Source: Fimbriimonadaceae bacterium (GTDB taxonomy: Bacteria; Armatimonadota; Fimbriimonadia; Fimbriimonadales; Fimbriimonadaceae). From it: a DNA stretch of 12,133 nucleotides. The notes beneath the pieces were generated by a model that did not search any database, had not been told where the DNA came from, and saw only the letters and a program-made list of their open reading frames with translations. The stretch's first letter is position 1. Every line of letters begins with the position of its first letter. The position numbers and the translations under genes were made by a program. Of this stretch, positions 6,382 to 12,133 are shown in pieces. The stretch spans positions 1 to 12,133 of the forward strand of contig CANFJD010000058.1 in assembly GCA_947447315.1 (NCBI GenBank), in the 5' to 3' direction.

Positions 6382-6963
6382 CTAACCAGACTTTTCGATC
6401 TTCAACTCATTCGCCGGCGAGAACGAAACTTCAGGAACCTGCTTCTGGGCACCGCCGGTACCCCAAGGCAAACGATCGCCACCTTCGTACTGGAACCAGC
6501 CGGTTTCCAAATTCTTGTCGAACTCACCGTAGAACGTGATCAAACCACTACCTTTCAGTGAACCATTCACATCGCGACCAAAGAACTGCACGCTGCGAAC
6601 TTCGCCAACAATCGTTATCTTGCCTTTACCGAAGTAGAGCTGCTTGTCGTACTTTTCATTTTGGTACTCCTCGCGAACGTCTCCTTCTTTCGTCAAAGTG
6701 CCCTTAAGTCCACTCACCAGAACCGAACCGTTGAAGCTGAACGTAAGCGTTCCCTTCGTAAGTTGCTCGTCATTAAAAGGAAGCACCTTAAAGCTACCAA
6801 CGTTCGATCCAAACCGCAACGTGTCAGAGCCGTAAGTTGGCTTAGGAACCGCGCCGGATTCGTCGTCCTCCGCCGGGCTCACGAATCGGTTCTGAGCAAG
6901 GGCAGCCCCGGTAGCCAAGACGCCTGCCAATGCCAGCGTCCAAATCATGTTAGTGCGAGTCAT
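6382..6963 (-). CDS. Secreted protein of unknown function, 193 residues
   Basis: I recognise no family. The N-terminus is a clear Sec signal peptide: MTRTN, a hydrophobic stretch, then LATGAALA with cleavage predicted after residue 23 before QNRF. The mature part is rich in Gly, Ser, Phe and Lys with alternating patterns suggesting beta strands, such as GTLTFSFNGSVLVSGLKGTL and GKGKITIVGEVRSVQFFG. It has no cysteine and no further membrane segment, so it is probably periplasmic or exported. The start ATG at 6963 has AAGGA 8 nt upstream. It is the first gene of a two-gene unit with the YprB-like nuclease, whose start codon touches its stop. The pairing of an exported protein with a cytoplasmic nuclease gives no obvious functional clue. 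Confidence 0.82.
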   Translation of the reverse strand: MTRTNMIWTLALAGVLATGAALAQNRFVSPAEDDESGAVPKPTYGSDTLRFGSNVGSFKVLPFNDEQLTKGTLTFSFNGSVLVSGLKGTLTKEGDVREEYQNEKYDKQLYFGKGKITIVGEVRSVQFFGRDVNGSLKGSGLITFYGEFDKNLETGWFQYEGGDRLPWGTGGAQKQVPEVSFSPANELKIEKSG

Positions 6964-7025
6964 AGAATTTCCTTCCGCAAGTGTATTCGATCCAACCAGC
7001 CGATGGCCGGAAAAGTTCCGAGGAT

Positions 7026-7054
7026 TCGACTCAGAAAATACTCCTGCTCATAAT
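7026..7054 (+). promoter_or_regulatory. Candidate promoter of the ccmE-ccmF-panD-pyrE run
   Basis: TCGACT (7026-7031, four of six matches to the -35 consensus) and CATAAT (7049-7054, five of six to the -10) are 17 bp apart. They lie in the 153-bp divergent gap before ccmE. Transcription would begin near 7061, giving a leader of about 55 nt. This was found by eye only. Confidence 0.4.
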
Positions 7055-7116
7055 GGCGAACTGGGTGACAATTTCGGGTGCCGTAAACCCTGCCGTGGGT
7101 ACGCTAATCATCAACC

Positions 7117-7512
7117 ATGAAGGTAGGCGCAATGATTTCGGGTGCAGTTGCCGCATTGGCACTGGGTGGCGTGGTGATTGCTTTTTCTAACAGTGCCAGT
7201 CCGTATGTCACCATCCGGCAGGCCAAAGGAGCATCAGGCGACCGACTCCACCTTGCTGGCACCGTTGACCCAACTTCTGTACATACCGACGTGTATGCGC
7301 GAACCCTAAGCTTCCGGCTAACCGATCAAGATGGCGATACCATTCAGGTCATTAACCGCGGTGAAATTCCTCCAAACCTCGCCGAAGCAAAAAACGTAGT
7401 GGCGGTTGGCGGCGTAAAGAATGGGGTGTTTGAAAGCACGCAACTCATCGTCAAATGCCCTTCGAAGTATGAAGCGGACAAGAACGGCTCTCGTTTGACG
7501 GAAAAGAGATAG
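7117..7512 (+). CDS. ccmE: Cytochrome c maturation protein CcmE, cysteine (CxxxY) type
   Basis: CcmE is the membrane-anchored periplasmic heme chaperone that receives heme from CcmC and passes it to CcmF. The 131-residue protein has an N-terminal membrane anchor (about residues 6-24) and the OB-fold core, with LHLAGTVD, LSFRLTDQDGDTIQV and the RGEIPPNLAEAKNVVAVGG region. In classical CcmE heme binds covalently to the His of an HxxxY motif. Here the equivalent position is Cys: KCPSKYE, C114 and Y118, i.e. CxxxY, known from Desulfovibrio and archaeal CcmE and associated with System I*. The ATG at 7117 gives a Lys before the anchor but lacks a ribosome site; ATG 7132 (residue 6) has AAGG 8 nt upstream and is an alternative. 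ccmF follows after 5 nt. Confidence 0.88.
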   Translation: MKVGAMISGAVAALALGGVVIAFSNSASPYVTIRQAKGASGDRLHLAGTVDPTSVHTDVYARTLSFRLTDQDGDTIQVINRGEIPPNLAEAKNVVAVGGVKNGVFESTQLIVKCPSKYEADKNGSRLTEKR

Positions 7513-7517
7513 CAAGA

Positions 7518-9890
7518 ATGGATCCCCTACACGGTCTCCCCCAAGTGTCGGACTGGTCAATGAAACTCGGCGACGCGGGCCGTGGATTGACCAATCTTTC
7601 CATCGGTATCTTTGTCCTCGCGATCCTTGCGTCCTTGCTCCGCCGACCGCGTGAAGCCACAGCTTTATTTGTTGCGGGCTCGGTCGCCCTCGTTGTTGTA
7701 TTTGGTTGTCTGACCGCGCTGTTTGTCACCGACCAGTTTCAGTACGAGTACGTTTTCGGGCACAGCGACACGATTATCTCTCCGTCGTTCAAAGTTGCTG
7801 CCGTCTGGACGGCCCAAGAAGGAAGCTTTTTGCTATGGGCCGCTGCATCGGCAATTTTTGGATTGATGACGGTGTGGGGCACCGGCAAGTACCGCTCTGC
7901 TTACGTTGGAACGTACTCGGGAATTCTTGCCGTGCTCGCCGGGATTCTTGCTTATGAATCTCCGTTTGCGATCATGAAGGATGTGATCCGAGACGGCAAG
8001 GTTTTTGTCCCTGCATTCGGGAATGGCATGGTTCCGTCATTGCAGAATTATTGGGTCGTCATCCACCCACCGGTTATTTTCCTAGGCTTCGGTTCCCTGG
8101 CGGTAATGGCCGCATACGCGGTCGCCGCGATGATTGCGGGCGACCCCGAAGAGTGGATCGCCAAGGTACGCCCTTGGAACCTGGCCTCCCTCGCCATTCT
8201 TGGTCTTGGCGTGTGCATGGGTGGGTTGTGGGCCTATGAAACCCAGGGCTGGGGCGGTTTCTGGGCTTGGGACCCCGTGGAAAACGTCAGTCTCGTTCCG
8301 TGGCTCTTTGCCGCCGTTTTCGCCCATGGCGTTATCGTTCAGGCGGCTCGGAAACTTTGGGTGGCCGGAAACTTGTTCCTGGGCGCAGTTCCGTTCCTCA
8401 TCTTTGTTTACGGCACGTTCCTAACGCGATCTGGACTTCTCGATAAGGTCAGTAATCACTCGTTCGCCAGCATGGACGGGTCGGCATTGGTGATCCTTCG
8501 CACTGCGTTAGCGGCCGCCGTCGTCGGTTTCGTTGGACTCTGGATCTGGAAGGGACCAGCACTAGCCCGAAGTGTTCGGACGCAGGCCACCGAAGAATTG
8601 GCGCTCAGCCGCGAAAAGCTATACCGCTACGGCATGTTGCTGCTCAGCATGCTCGCCACCGTTATTTCGCTCGGAATGAGTTGGCCCGTCATTACCGCGC
8701 TGAGGGGTGGTGAAGGCGCTCGGGTGGAAGAAGGCCTCTACCACCTGGTCGTCGTGTGGTTCTTCATTCCGGTCCTGCTCCTGATGGCGTCGGCACCGTT
8801 TGTAAATTGGAAAGGACACACATTCCGAGAGTTTCTCGTCCGGATCAACGTCCTTCTTGCGGCGGCAATCTTCTGCACCGGCCTCACTTTTGTGTTCATC
8901 CAGGGTCCAGGTTGGGGCGTGCACGTCACCACCGCCGATACCGTCCACGGACCGTTCCAGACCAAGCTACCGCTGATTCCAGTCCTGGCAATTCTTTTGC
9001 TGTGCTGCTGGTTTACCGCAATCACGGGAGCCGTGAGAGCCTTTCAACTTGGACGAAAAATGCAGATGGCAGCGGGTGGATACGTTGCCCATCTGGGCCT
9101 CGCGGTCGTAATGGCGGGCCTCATCCTTTCTCGTGGACTAGAACGAAAACAGCAGGAATTTATTCCCAGTATGGGATCGGCGCAACTCCTTGACTACAAA
9201 GTGACATTTAAGGAAGTCACCGGCAAGGACCTCTACGATCGGGAGGGCAAAGTCGTGTTTGATGTTGATGGTCCGGGAAATGAGAAGTTCCAAGCCACGC
9301 CCGGCCTCTACTACTACGACTCCAATGGCGAGGCGAAATCGCAAGTCTGGCCGTTCGTAAAGTCCTATCCCACCCACGACGTTTACTTCTCCATGCACGC
9401 ACCGGTTACAGAAGTCTGGGAGAAGCCCGAGCCGTTCAAGCCCGGTGAATCCAGATCGGTGGACGGGATTCAAGTCACCTACGTAAAGCCCACCAAATCT
9501 GGCACGCCAGGAATGGCCGGAGCCAAATTTGGCGGTGAATTCATCATTAAGACTCGCGACGGCGAACACCGTGTATCTCCGTACATGGAGTTGCAGCCGG
9601 GTGGCGGTCCACAGACCAGTTTCACTCCGGTGGGGCAAGACTTCCTGGCCATCATCAGCGGCATGAATGCGGCCGACCGGACAATCAGCTTGCAACTACT
9701 GTTCCAGCGGCCCTTGTACCCAATTGAGTTGTATACGAAGCCGCTCACCAGTCTCGTGTGGCTGGGAACCGGTATTCTCTTTGTCGGCGGTTTCATGTCC
9801 GCAATTGCTCGCCGTCGGCGAGTAGCCGCGCGGGCTCCGGTGACCACCGAAAACCTAAATCATGCGCCTATCCCAGCTTCTCAAAGCTAA
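7518..9890 (+). CDS. ccmF: Cytochrome c heme lyase subunit CcmF (extended)
   Basis: CcmF is the polytopic membrane protein that attaches heme from CcmE to apocytochrome c. The tryptophan-rich WWD loop is at about residues 238-263 (WAYETQGWGGFWAWDPVENVS). Four histidines match the spacing of those in the E. coli protein: H183 (VIHPP), H270 (FAHG), H314 (SNHSF) and H525 (AHLG). About a dozen or more membrane helices are visible. At 790 residues it is longer than E. coli CcmF (about 650). The extra length is largely in a soluble, probably periplasmic region, residues about 541-740, before the last helix (about 742-763). The gene starts 5 nt after ccmE and overlaps panD by 29 nt. ccmABCD are not in the window. 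Confidence 0.92.
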   Translation: MDPLHGLPQVSDWSMKLGDAGRGLTNLSIGIFVLAILASLLRRPREATALFVAGSVALVVVFGCLTALFVTDQFQYEYVFGHSDTIISPSFKVAAVWTAQEGSFLLWAAASAIFGLMTVWGTGKYRSAYVGTYSGILAVLAGILAYESPFAIMKDVIRDGKVFVPAFGNGMVPSLQNYWVVIHPPVIFLGFGSLAVMAAYAVAAMIAGDPEEWIAKVRPWNLASLAILGLGVCMGGLWAYETQGWGGFWAWDPVENVSLVPWLFAAVFAHGVIVQAARKLWVAGNLFLGAVPFLIFVYGTFLTRSGLLDKVSNHSFASMDGSALVILRTALAAAVVGFVGLWIWKGPALARSVRTQATEELALSREKLYRYGMLLLSMLATVISLGMSWPVITALRGGEGARVEEGLYHLVVVWFFIPVLLLMASAPFVNWKGHTFREFLVRINVLLAAAIFCTGLTFVFIQGPGWGVHVTTADTVHGPFQTKLPLIPVLAILLLCCWFTAITGAVRAFQLGRKMQMAAGGYVAHLGLAVVMAGLILSRGLERKQQEFIPSMGSAQLLDYKVTFKEVTGKDLYDREGKVVFDVDGPGNEKFQATPGLYYYDSNGEAKSQVWPFVKSYPTHDVYFSMHAPVTEVWEKPEPFKPGESRSVDGIQVTYVKPTKSGTPGMAGAKFGGEFIIKTRDGEHRVSPYMELQPGGGPQTSFTPVGQDFLAIISGMNAADRTISLQLLFQRPLYPIELYTKPLTSLVWLGTGILFVGGFMSAIARRRRVAARAPVTTENLNHAPIPASQS

Positions 9891-10224
9891 GATTCACCAC
9901 GCACGGATTACGTATGCAAATCCGGATTACGTGGGAAGTATCGAGATTGATGCGGGCCTCATGGCCAAGTGCGGGCTTCGCGATGGCGAACTGGTACATG
10001 TTTGGGCGGTTGACCACAAATCGCGAATCCAAACGTACTGCTTCGCCGGCCCCCCGGGCTCCATCGGTATCAATGGAGGCGCGGCGCACTTTTTCAGTGC
10101 GGGAGACCGAGTGATCATCGCCGCTTTCGACTATACGGACGAACCGATCGAACCAACGGTAATTCTTGTCGACGAGCGAAATCGATTTGTGCGCGAGATG
10201 GGAGCGTTCTCCGTACTTCCCTGA
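9862..10224 (+). CDS. panD: Aspartate 1-decarboxylase (pyruvoyl enzyme)
   Basis: PanD makes beta-alanine from L-aspartate for pantothenate and coenzyme A synthesis. This 120-residue proenzyme shows the self-cleavage site YVGSIEID, with the bond expected between G25 and S26, Ser becoming the pyruvoyl group. Other expected residues are K10 (KAKIHH), R55 and Y59 (SRIQTY), and the INGGAAHFFSAGDRVIIAAF segment typical of the family. E. coli PanD is 126 residues, so length is normal. The start at 9862 lies inside the end of ccmF (29-nt overlap), and its stop overlaps the pyrE start (TGATG), so it should be translated from the same message as both. Pantothenate synthesis has no direct link to cytochrome assembly; the joining is probably incidental. 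Confidence 0.94.
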   Translation: MRLSQLLKAKIHHARITYANPDYVGSIEIDAGLMAKCGLRDGELVHVWAVDHKSRIQTYCFAGPPGSIGINGGAAHFFSAGDRVIIAAFDYTDEPIEPTVILVDERNRFVREMGAFSVLP

Positions 10225-10799
10225 TGGATCTCACTCAACTTCTAGAAGACTCCGGCGCCATTTTGCGTGGCCACTTTCTCCTGACATCCGGACGCCACAG
10301 CGATATCTACTTTGAGAAGTTTCGCGTCCTGGAACGACCCGATGTCCTGAGTGCGCTTTGCGCGGAAATTGCCCGAGAATTTGCGGACGGCGGCTTCGAT
10401 TTCGTCGCTGGACCGACAACCGGTGGCATCATCATCGCCTTCGAAGTTGCCCGCCAAATGGGGCTCCTGTCGGTCTATATCGAAACCGAAAATGGCATAA
10501 AGACGTTACGCCGCGGCAAGACACTCTCGCCTGGTTCCGTCGGTCTGATCGTGGACGACGTGTTAACCACGGGGACATCGTTGCGGGAATCTCACGAAGC
10601 CATTGTTGCGGCCGGCGGGAAGGTCGGTGCCTTCGCCGTCCTCATAGATCGTGCCACCGGTGATCTTGGCCTCCAGGCGCCGCTCTTTTCGGCATACAAG
10701 GTTGAGGCTACTTCCTACCCACCCGATGAAGTCCCGGATTGGCTAAACGATATCCCCATCCAGAAGCCCGGCACCCGCACCGTCATTGCACCCGCGTAA
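10224..10799 (+). CDS. pyrE: Orotate phosphoribosyltransferase
   Basis: PyrE converts orotate and PRPP to orotidine monophosphate in UMP biosynthesis. The 191-residue protein has SGRHSDIYFEKFRVLE near residues 22-37, GPTTGGIIIAFEVA at 63-76 and ETENGIKTLRRG at 87-98. The PRPP-binding loop LIVDDVLTTGTSL is at 108-120. The length is that of the shorter bacterial and archaeal PyrE class. The ATG overlaps the panD stop by one base (TGATG), indicating translational coupling. A PyrR- or UMP synthase-type alternative is unlikely, because the N-terminal SGRHSD and FEK motifs are those of the stand-alone enzyme. Confidence 0.93.
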   Translation: MDLTQLLEDSGAILRGHFLLTSGRHSDIYFEKFRVLERPDVLSALCAEIAREFADGGFDFVAGPTTGGIIIAFEVARQMGLLSVYIETENGIKTLRRGKTLSPGSVGLIVDDVLTTGTSLRESHEAIVAAGGKVGAFAVLIDRATGDLGLQAPLFSAYKVEATSYPPDEVPDWLNDIPIQKPGTRTVIAPA

Positions 10800-10810
10800 C
10801 CCGTTTCTAA

Positions 10811-10816
10811 TAAACT
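10811..10816 (+). promoter_or_regulatory. Possible -10 box directly before the phyH-like gene
   Basis: TAAACT in the 23-bp gap after pyrE is positioned so that transcription would start about at the A of the ATG at 10823, giving a leaderless message. A weak TTGCAC (10786-10791) is the only -35 candidate, with long spacing. The evidence is slight; read-through from pyrE is an equally good explanation. Confidence 0.2.
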
Positions 10817-10822
10817 GGACGC

Positions 10823-11683
10823 ATGGTTACCATAAAGCCAACGTCTGCCGAATATGCAAACCAACGTTTCGACTCTGAGCATCTAAATCAGGCCGTTGCG
10901 GCCCTGGAAACTGACGGTTTCGTCGTGCTGGAAGACGTGGTGGATCTGGACCACATCGCGATCATTCGAGATCGAATGCTTGAGGACGTAAAGCTATTGG
11001 TGAACCGGCCAGATGCTCCATTTAACTGGGTGAAAGGCAATGTCCAACAAGATCCCCCGCCGTTTCCGCCCTATCTCTTCACCGACGTGATGAGTAATGA
11101 ATTCGCCATTCAGGTGACTCACGCCATCCTCGGAAACGGCATGTACAATGCGTTTTATAGCGGAAACACCGCCATGCCAAGCGAGAGTCGACAACCGGTC
11201 CACGCCGATTCCGGACAACTATGGCCGAATCTCCGCCACGCCCCTCCTGCATACTCGTTGGTAGTCAACCTCCCGATGGTGGATATGGGACCCGAGAATG
11301 GCAGCACCGAAATCTGGCCGGGCACCCACCTCGATGTCACCGTCACCCAAAGCGATGGCGACATCAAGGCCTCCGAAGCCGCTATGGCTGCCCGACGAGA
11401 AAATGCGCCTCCCATTCAACCCCGGGTTAAAGCCGGCAGCATCCTCATCCGTGACATGCGGCTTTGGCATGCAGGAATGCCAAATTTCACAGAAAATCCT
11501 CGGCCCATGGTGGCCATGATCCACTCGGTTGGCTGGCTACCCAGCGGCAAGCCAAAATTCCGCCGTGATTCGGAACCATTCCTAAAGCATCCGGTGCTTG
11601 AACACCGCATGGAATTCGTGGACGAGGTAGATCATATTTCGGCACCGGGCGGATTCGAGTTTTCTCCCGAAAGCGAGAAATGA
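10823..11683 (+). CDS. Phytanoyl-CoA dioxygenase (PhyH) family protein
   Basis: This 286-residue protein belongs to the PhyH family of non-heme Fe(II)/2-oxoglutarate-dependent oxygenases, which hydroxylate varied small molecules. The iron-binding facial triad is visible: H127 and D129 in QPVHADSGQLW and H216 in RDMRLWHAGMPN. R227 in NPRPM is placed to bind 2-oxoglutarate. The early DGFVVLEDVVDLDHI (about residues 31-45) is typical of the family N-terminus. The start ATG at 10823 has only a weak GGA upstream. The gene is 23 bp behind pyrE and may be read through from it. Hairpins at 11685-11725 follow. The real substrate cannot be inferred; bacterial members outside the phytanoyl-CoA enzymes are numerous and mostly uncharacterised. 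Confidence 0.9.
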   Translation: MVTIKPTSAEYANQRFDSEHLNQAVAALETDGFVVLEDVVDLDHIAIIRDRMLEDVKLLVNRPDAPFNWVKGNVQQDPPPFPPYLFTDVMSNEFAIQVTHAILGNGMYNAFYSGNTAMPSESRQPVHADSGQLWPNLRHAPPAYSLVVNLPMVDMGPENGSTEIWPGTHLDVTVTQSDGDIKASEAAMAARRENAPPIQPRVKAGSILIRDMRLWHAGMPNFTENPRPMVAMIHSVGWLPSGKPKFRRDSEPFLKHPVLEHRMEFVDEVDHISAPGGFEFSPESEK

Positions 11684-11684
11684 C

Positions 11685-11725
11685 GCCGTCAGCACGGCTT
11701 ACCCGCAGAAGAATCGCGGGATTTT
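11685..11725 (+). terminator. Tandem hairpins after the phyH-like gene
   Basis: The first hairpin is GCCGT-CAGC-ACGGC (11685-11698). It is followed closely by CCCGC / GCGGG with a 9-nt loop (11702-11720), then ATTTT. The second has a short U run and is a reasonable intrinsic terminator just after the stop at 11683. Confidence 0.5.
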
Positions 11726-11768
11726 GAGCAGAAAAGTCAAGAAACACAGAAAATTCGTTGAAATGATC

Positions 11769-11797
11769 TTGCTCACTACGAAAGTTCGTGATAAGAT
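11769..11797 (+). promoter_or_regulatory. Candidate promoter of the LacI-family gene
   Basis: TTGCTC (11769-11774) and TAAGAT (11792-11797) are 17 bp apart and match three and four of six consensus bases. Transcription would start near 11804, inside the first operator-like palindrome. The spacer contains a small inverted repeat, ACGAA-AG-TTCGT (11778-11789). Confidence 0.4.
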
Positions 11798-11835
11798 GCT
11801 CAAACGCTTGAGCAAATAGCTCAAGCGTTTGAGCA
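11797..11835. promoter_or_regulatory. Paired LacI-type operators in a perfect 17-bp inverted repeat
   Basis: The arm TGCTCAAACGCTTGAGC (11797-11813) and its exact reverse complement GCTCAAGCGTTTGAGCA (11819-11835) flank AAATA. Each arm's 16-bp core is itself a near-palindrome (GCTCAA, four bases, TTGAGC) with a central CG, the form usual for LacI-family operators. The two centres are 21 bp apart, two helical turns. They lie over the predicted transcription start and end 6 bp before the ATG of the LacI-type gene, so autorepression is likely. Transcription starting upstream of the repeat would also let the arms form a very stable RNA hairpin. Confidence 0.8.
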
Positions 11836-11841
11836 AGTCTA

Positions 11842-12133
11842 ATGACACCTAAGCCGAAACGACAAAGTGGTCGGGCTACTTTACAAGAAGTAGCCGCGCT
11901 TGCGTCCGTATCCGCCACCACCGTATCCTTGGTGCTGGCCGGAAAGGCTGGTCATCGGCGCATTTCCGAAGACACCCACCTGCGAGTAAAGCGGGCAGCC
12001 GAAGAGCTCAACTACGCTCCAAATCTTCTCACGCGATCTCTCCGCCGCGGCCGCACCCACATTTTCTCGTTCTTCAGTACGTTCCGAAATCGTGAAGAAC
12101 ACGACATGTACATGGACAAAATGGTCTCCGCCG
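11842..12133 (+). CDS. LacI-family transcriptional regulator, N-terminal part (runs off right edge)
   Basis: Ninety-seven residues are visible of a DNA-binding repressor of the LacI/GalR family. The helix-turn-helix occupies about residues 13-40, TLQEVAALASVSATTVSLVLAG. RRISEDTHLRVKRAAEELNY follows, then the hinge PNLLTRSLRRGRTH at about 59-72, and the beginning of the periplasmic-binding-protein-like effector domain (IFSFFSTF). The N-terminus carries extra basic residues (MTPKPKRQSGR). The ATG at 11842 has only GAG 8 nt upstream, which is part of the operator repeat. Effectors in this family are usually sugars. Regulated genes may lie downstream or elsewhere; the paired operators indicate at least self-control. 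Confidence 0.93.
   Translation, partial: MTPKPKRQSGRATLQEVAALASVSATTVSLVLAGKAGHRRISEDTHLRVKRAAEELNYAPNLLTRSLRRGRTHIFSFFSTFRNREEHDMYMDKMVSA

Noticed and set aside
9138..9695. Minus-strand open frame of 185 codons inside ccmF
   Set aside because: It is antisense to the continuous CcmF reading frame and shows no family features.
11778..11789. Small inverted repeat ACGAA-AG-TTCGT in the lacI promoter spacer as a separate operator
   Set aside because: Five-base arms are short enough to occur by chance, and the sequence is unlike the paired operators next to it.
1..12133. Search for tRNA, rRNA, CRISPR, insertion-sequence or phage elements
   Set aside because: No repeat-spacer pattern, cloverleaf-like stretch, transposase or integrase motif, or terminal repeats were seen by eye. 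All long stretches are explained by genes and the gaps are under 160 bp.

Overview
The window reads as ordinary bacterial chromosome with moderate GC (mid-50s % by eye), densely packed genes on both strands and short intergenic gaps. The gene mix is two Gfo/Idh/MocA oxidoreductases, a phytanoyl-CoA dioxygenase family protein, a BMP-family lipoprotein, a LacI-type regulator, a YprB-type nuclease and cytochrome c maturation genes with a cysteine-type CcmE. This would fit a free-living, sugar-scavenging, didermic lineage such as Armatimonadota (Fimbriimonadia-like). That placement is inference from gene content; no rRNA or other marker is present. I see no insertion sequence, phage gene, CRISPR array, tRNA or rRNA.

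Layout. (1) Positions 1-1379, minus strand: a TerC-family membrane protein followed by the 5' part of a Gfo/Idh/MocA oxidoreductase that runs off the left edge. (2) 1391-1684, plus: a small FmdB-type zinc-ribbon protein, divergent from terC across only 11 bp. (3) 1702-2808, minus: a BMP/Med-type substrate-binding lipoprotein, convergent with fmdB over a strong hairpin. (4) 2919-3539, plus: an unrecognised 206-residue protein, separated from the lipoprotein gene by a 110-bp divergent region containing a palindrome with a TACAAT box on each strand. (5) 3576-4592, minus: a second Gfo/Idh/MocA oxidoreductase, convergent with the previous gene over a bidirectional hairpin. (6) 4625-5623, plus: low-specificity threonine aldolase. 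(7) 5620-6963, minus: a secreted protein of unknown function directly joined (TAG-TTG) to a YprB-like RNase H-fold nuclease. (8) 7117-10799, plus: a tight run ccmE-ccmF-panD-pyrE, with phyH-like 10823-11683 close behind. (9) 11842 to the right edge, plus: the N-terminus of a LacI-family repressor, preceded by a striking pair of inverted operator-like palindromes.

How they fit together. ccmE and ccmF supply the heme chaperone and heme lyase of System I cytochrome c maturation. CcmE carries Cys (CxxxY) where classical CcmE has the heme-binding His, which points to the System I* variant. The neighbouring panD (beta-alanine for pantothenate/CoA) and pyrE (UMP synthesis) are housekeeping genes joined by overlapping stop/start codons, so the run looks like co-transcription for economy rather than one pathway. 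The LacI-type gene is probably autoregulated, and its target genes likely lie beyond the right edge. I found no clear sign of a wholly new multi-gene system. The most interesting points are the Cys-type CcmE/long CcmF pair, the double operator before lacI, and the uncharacterised 206- and 193-residue proteins.
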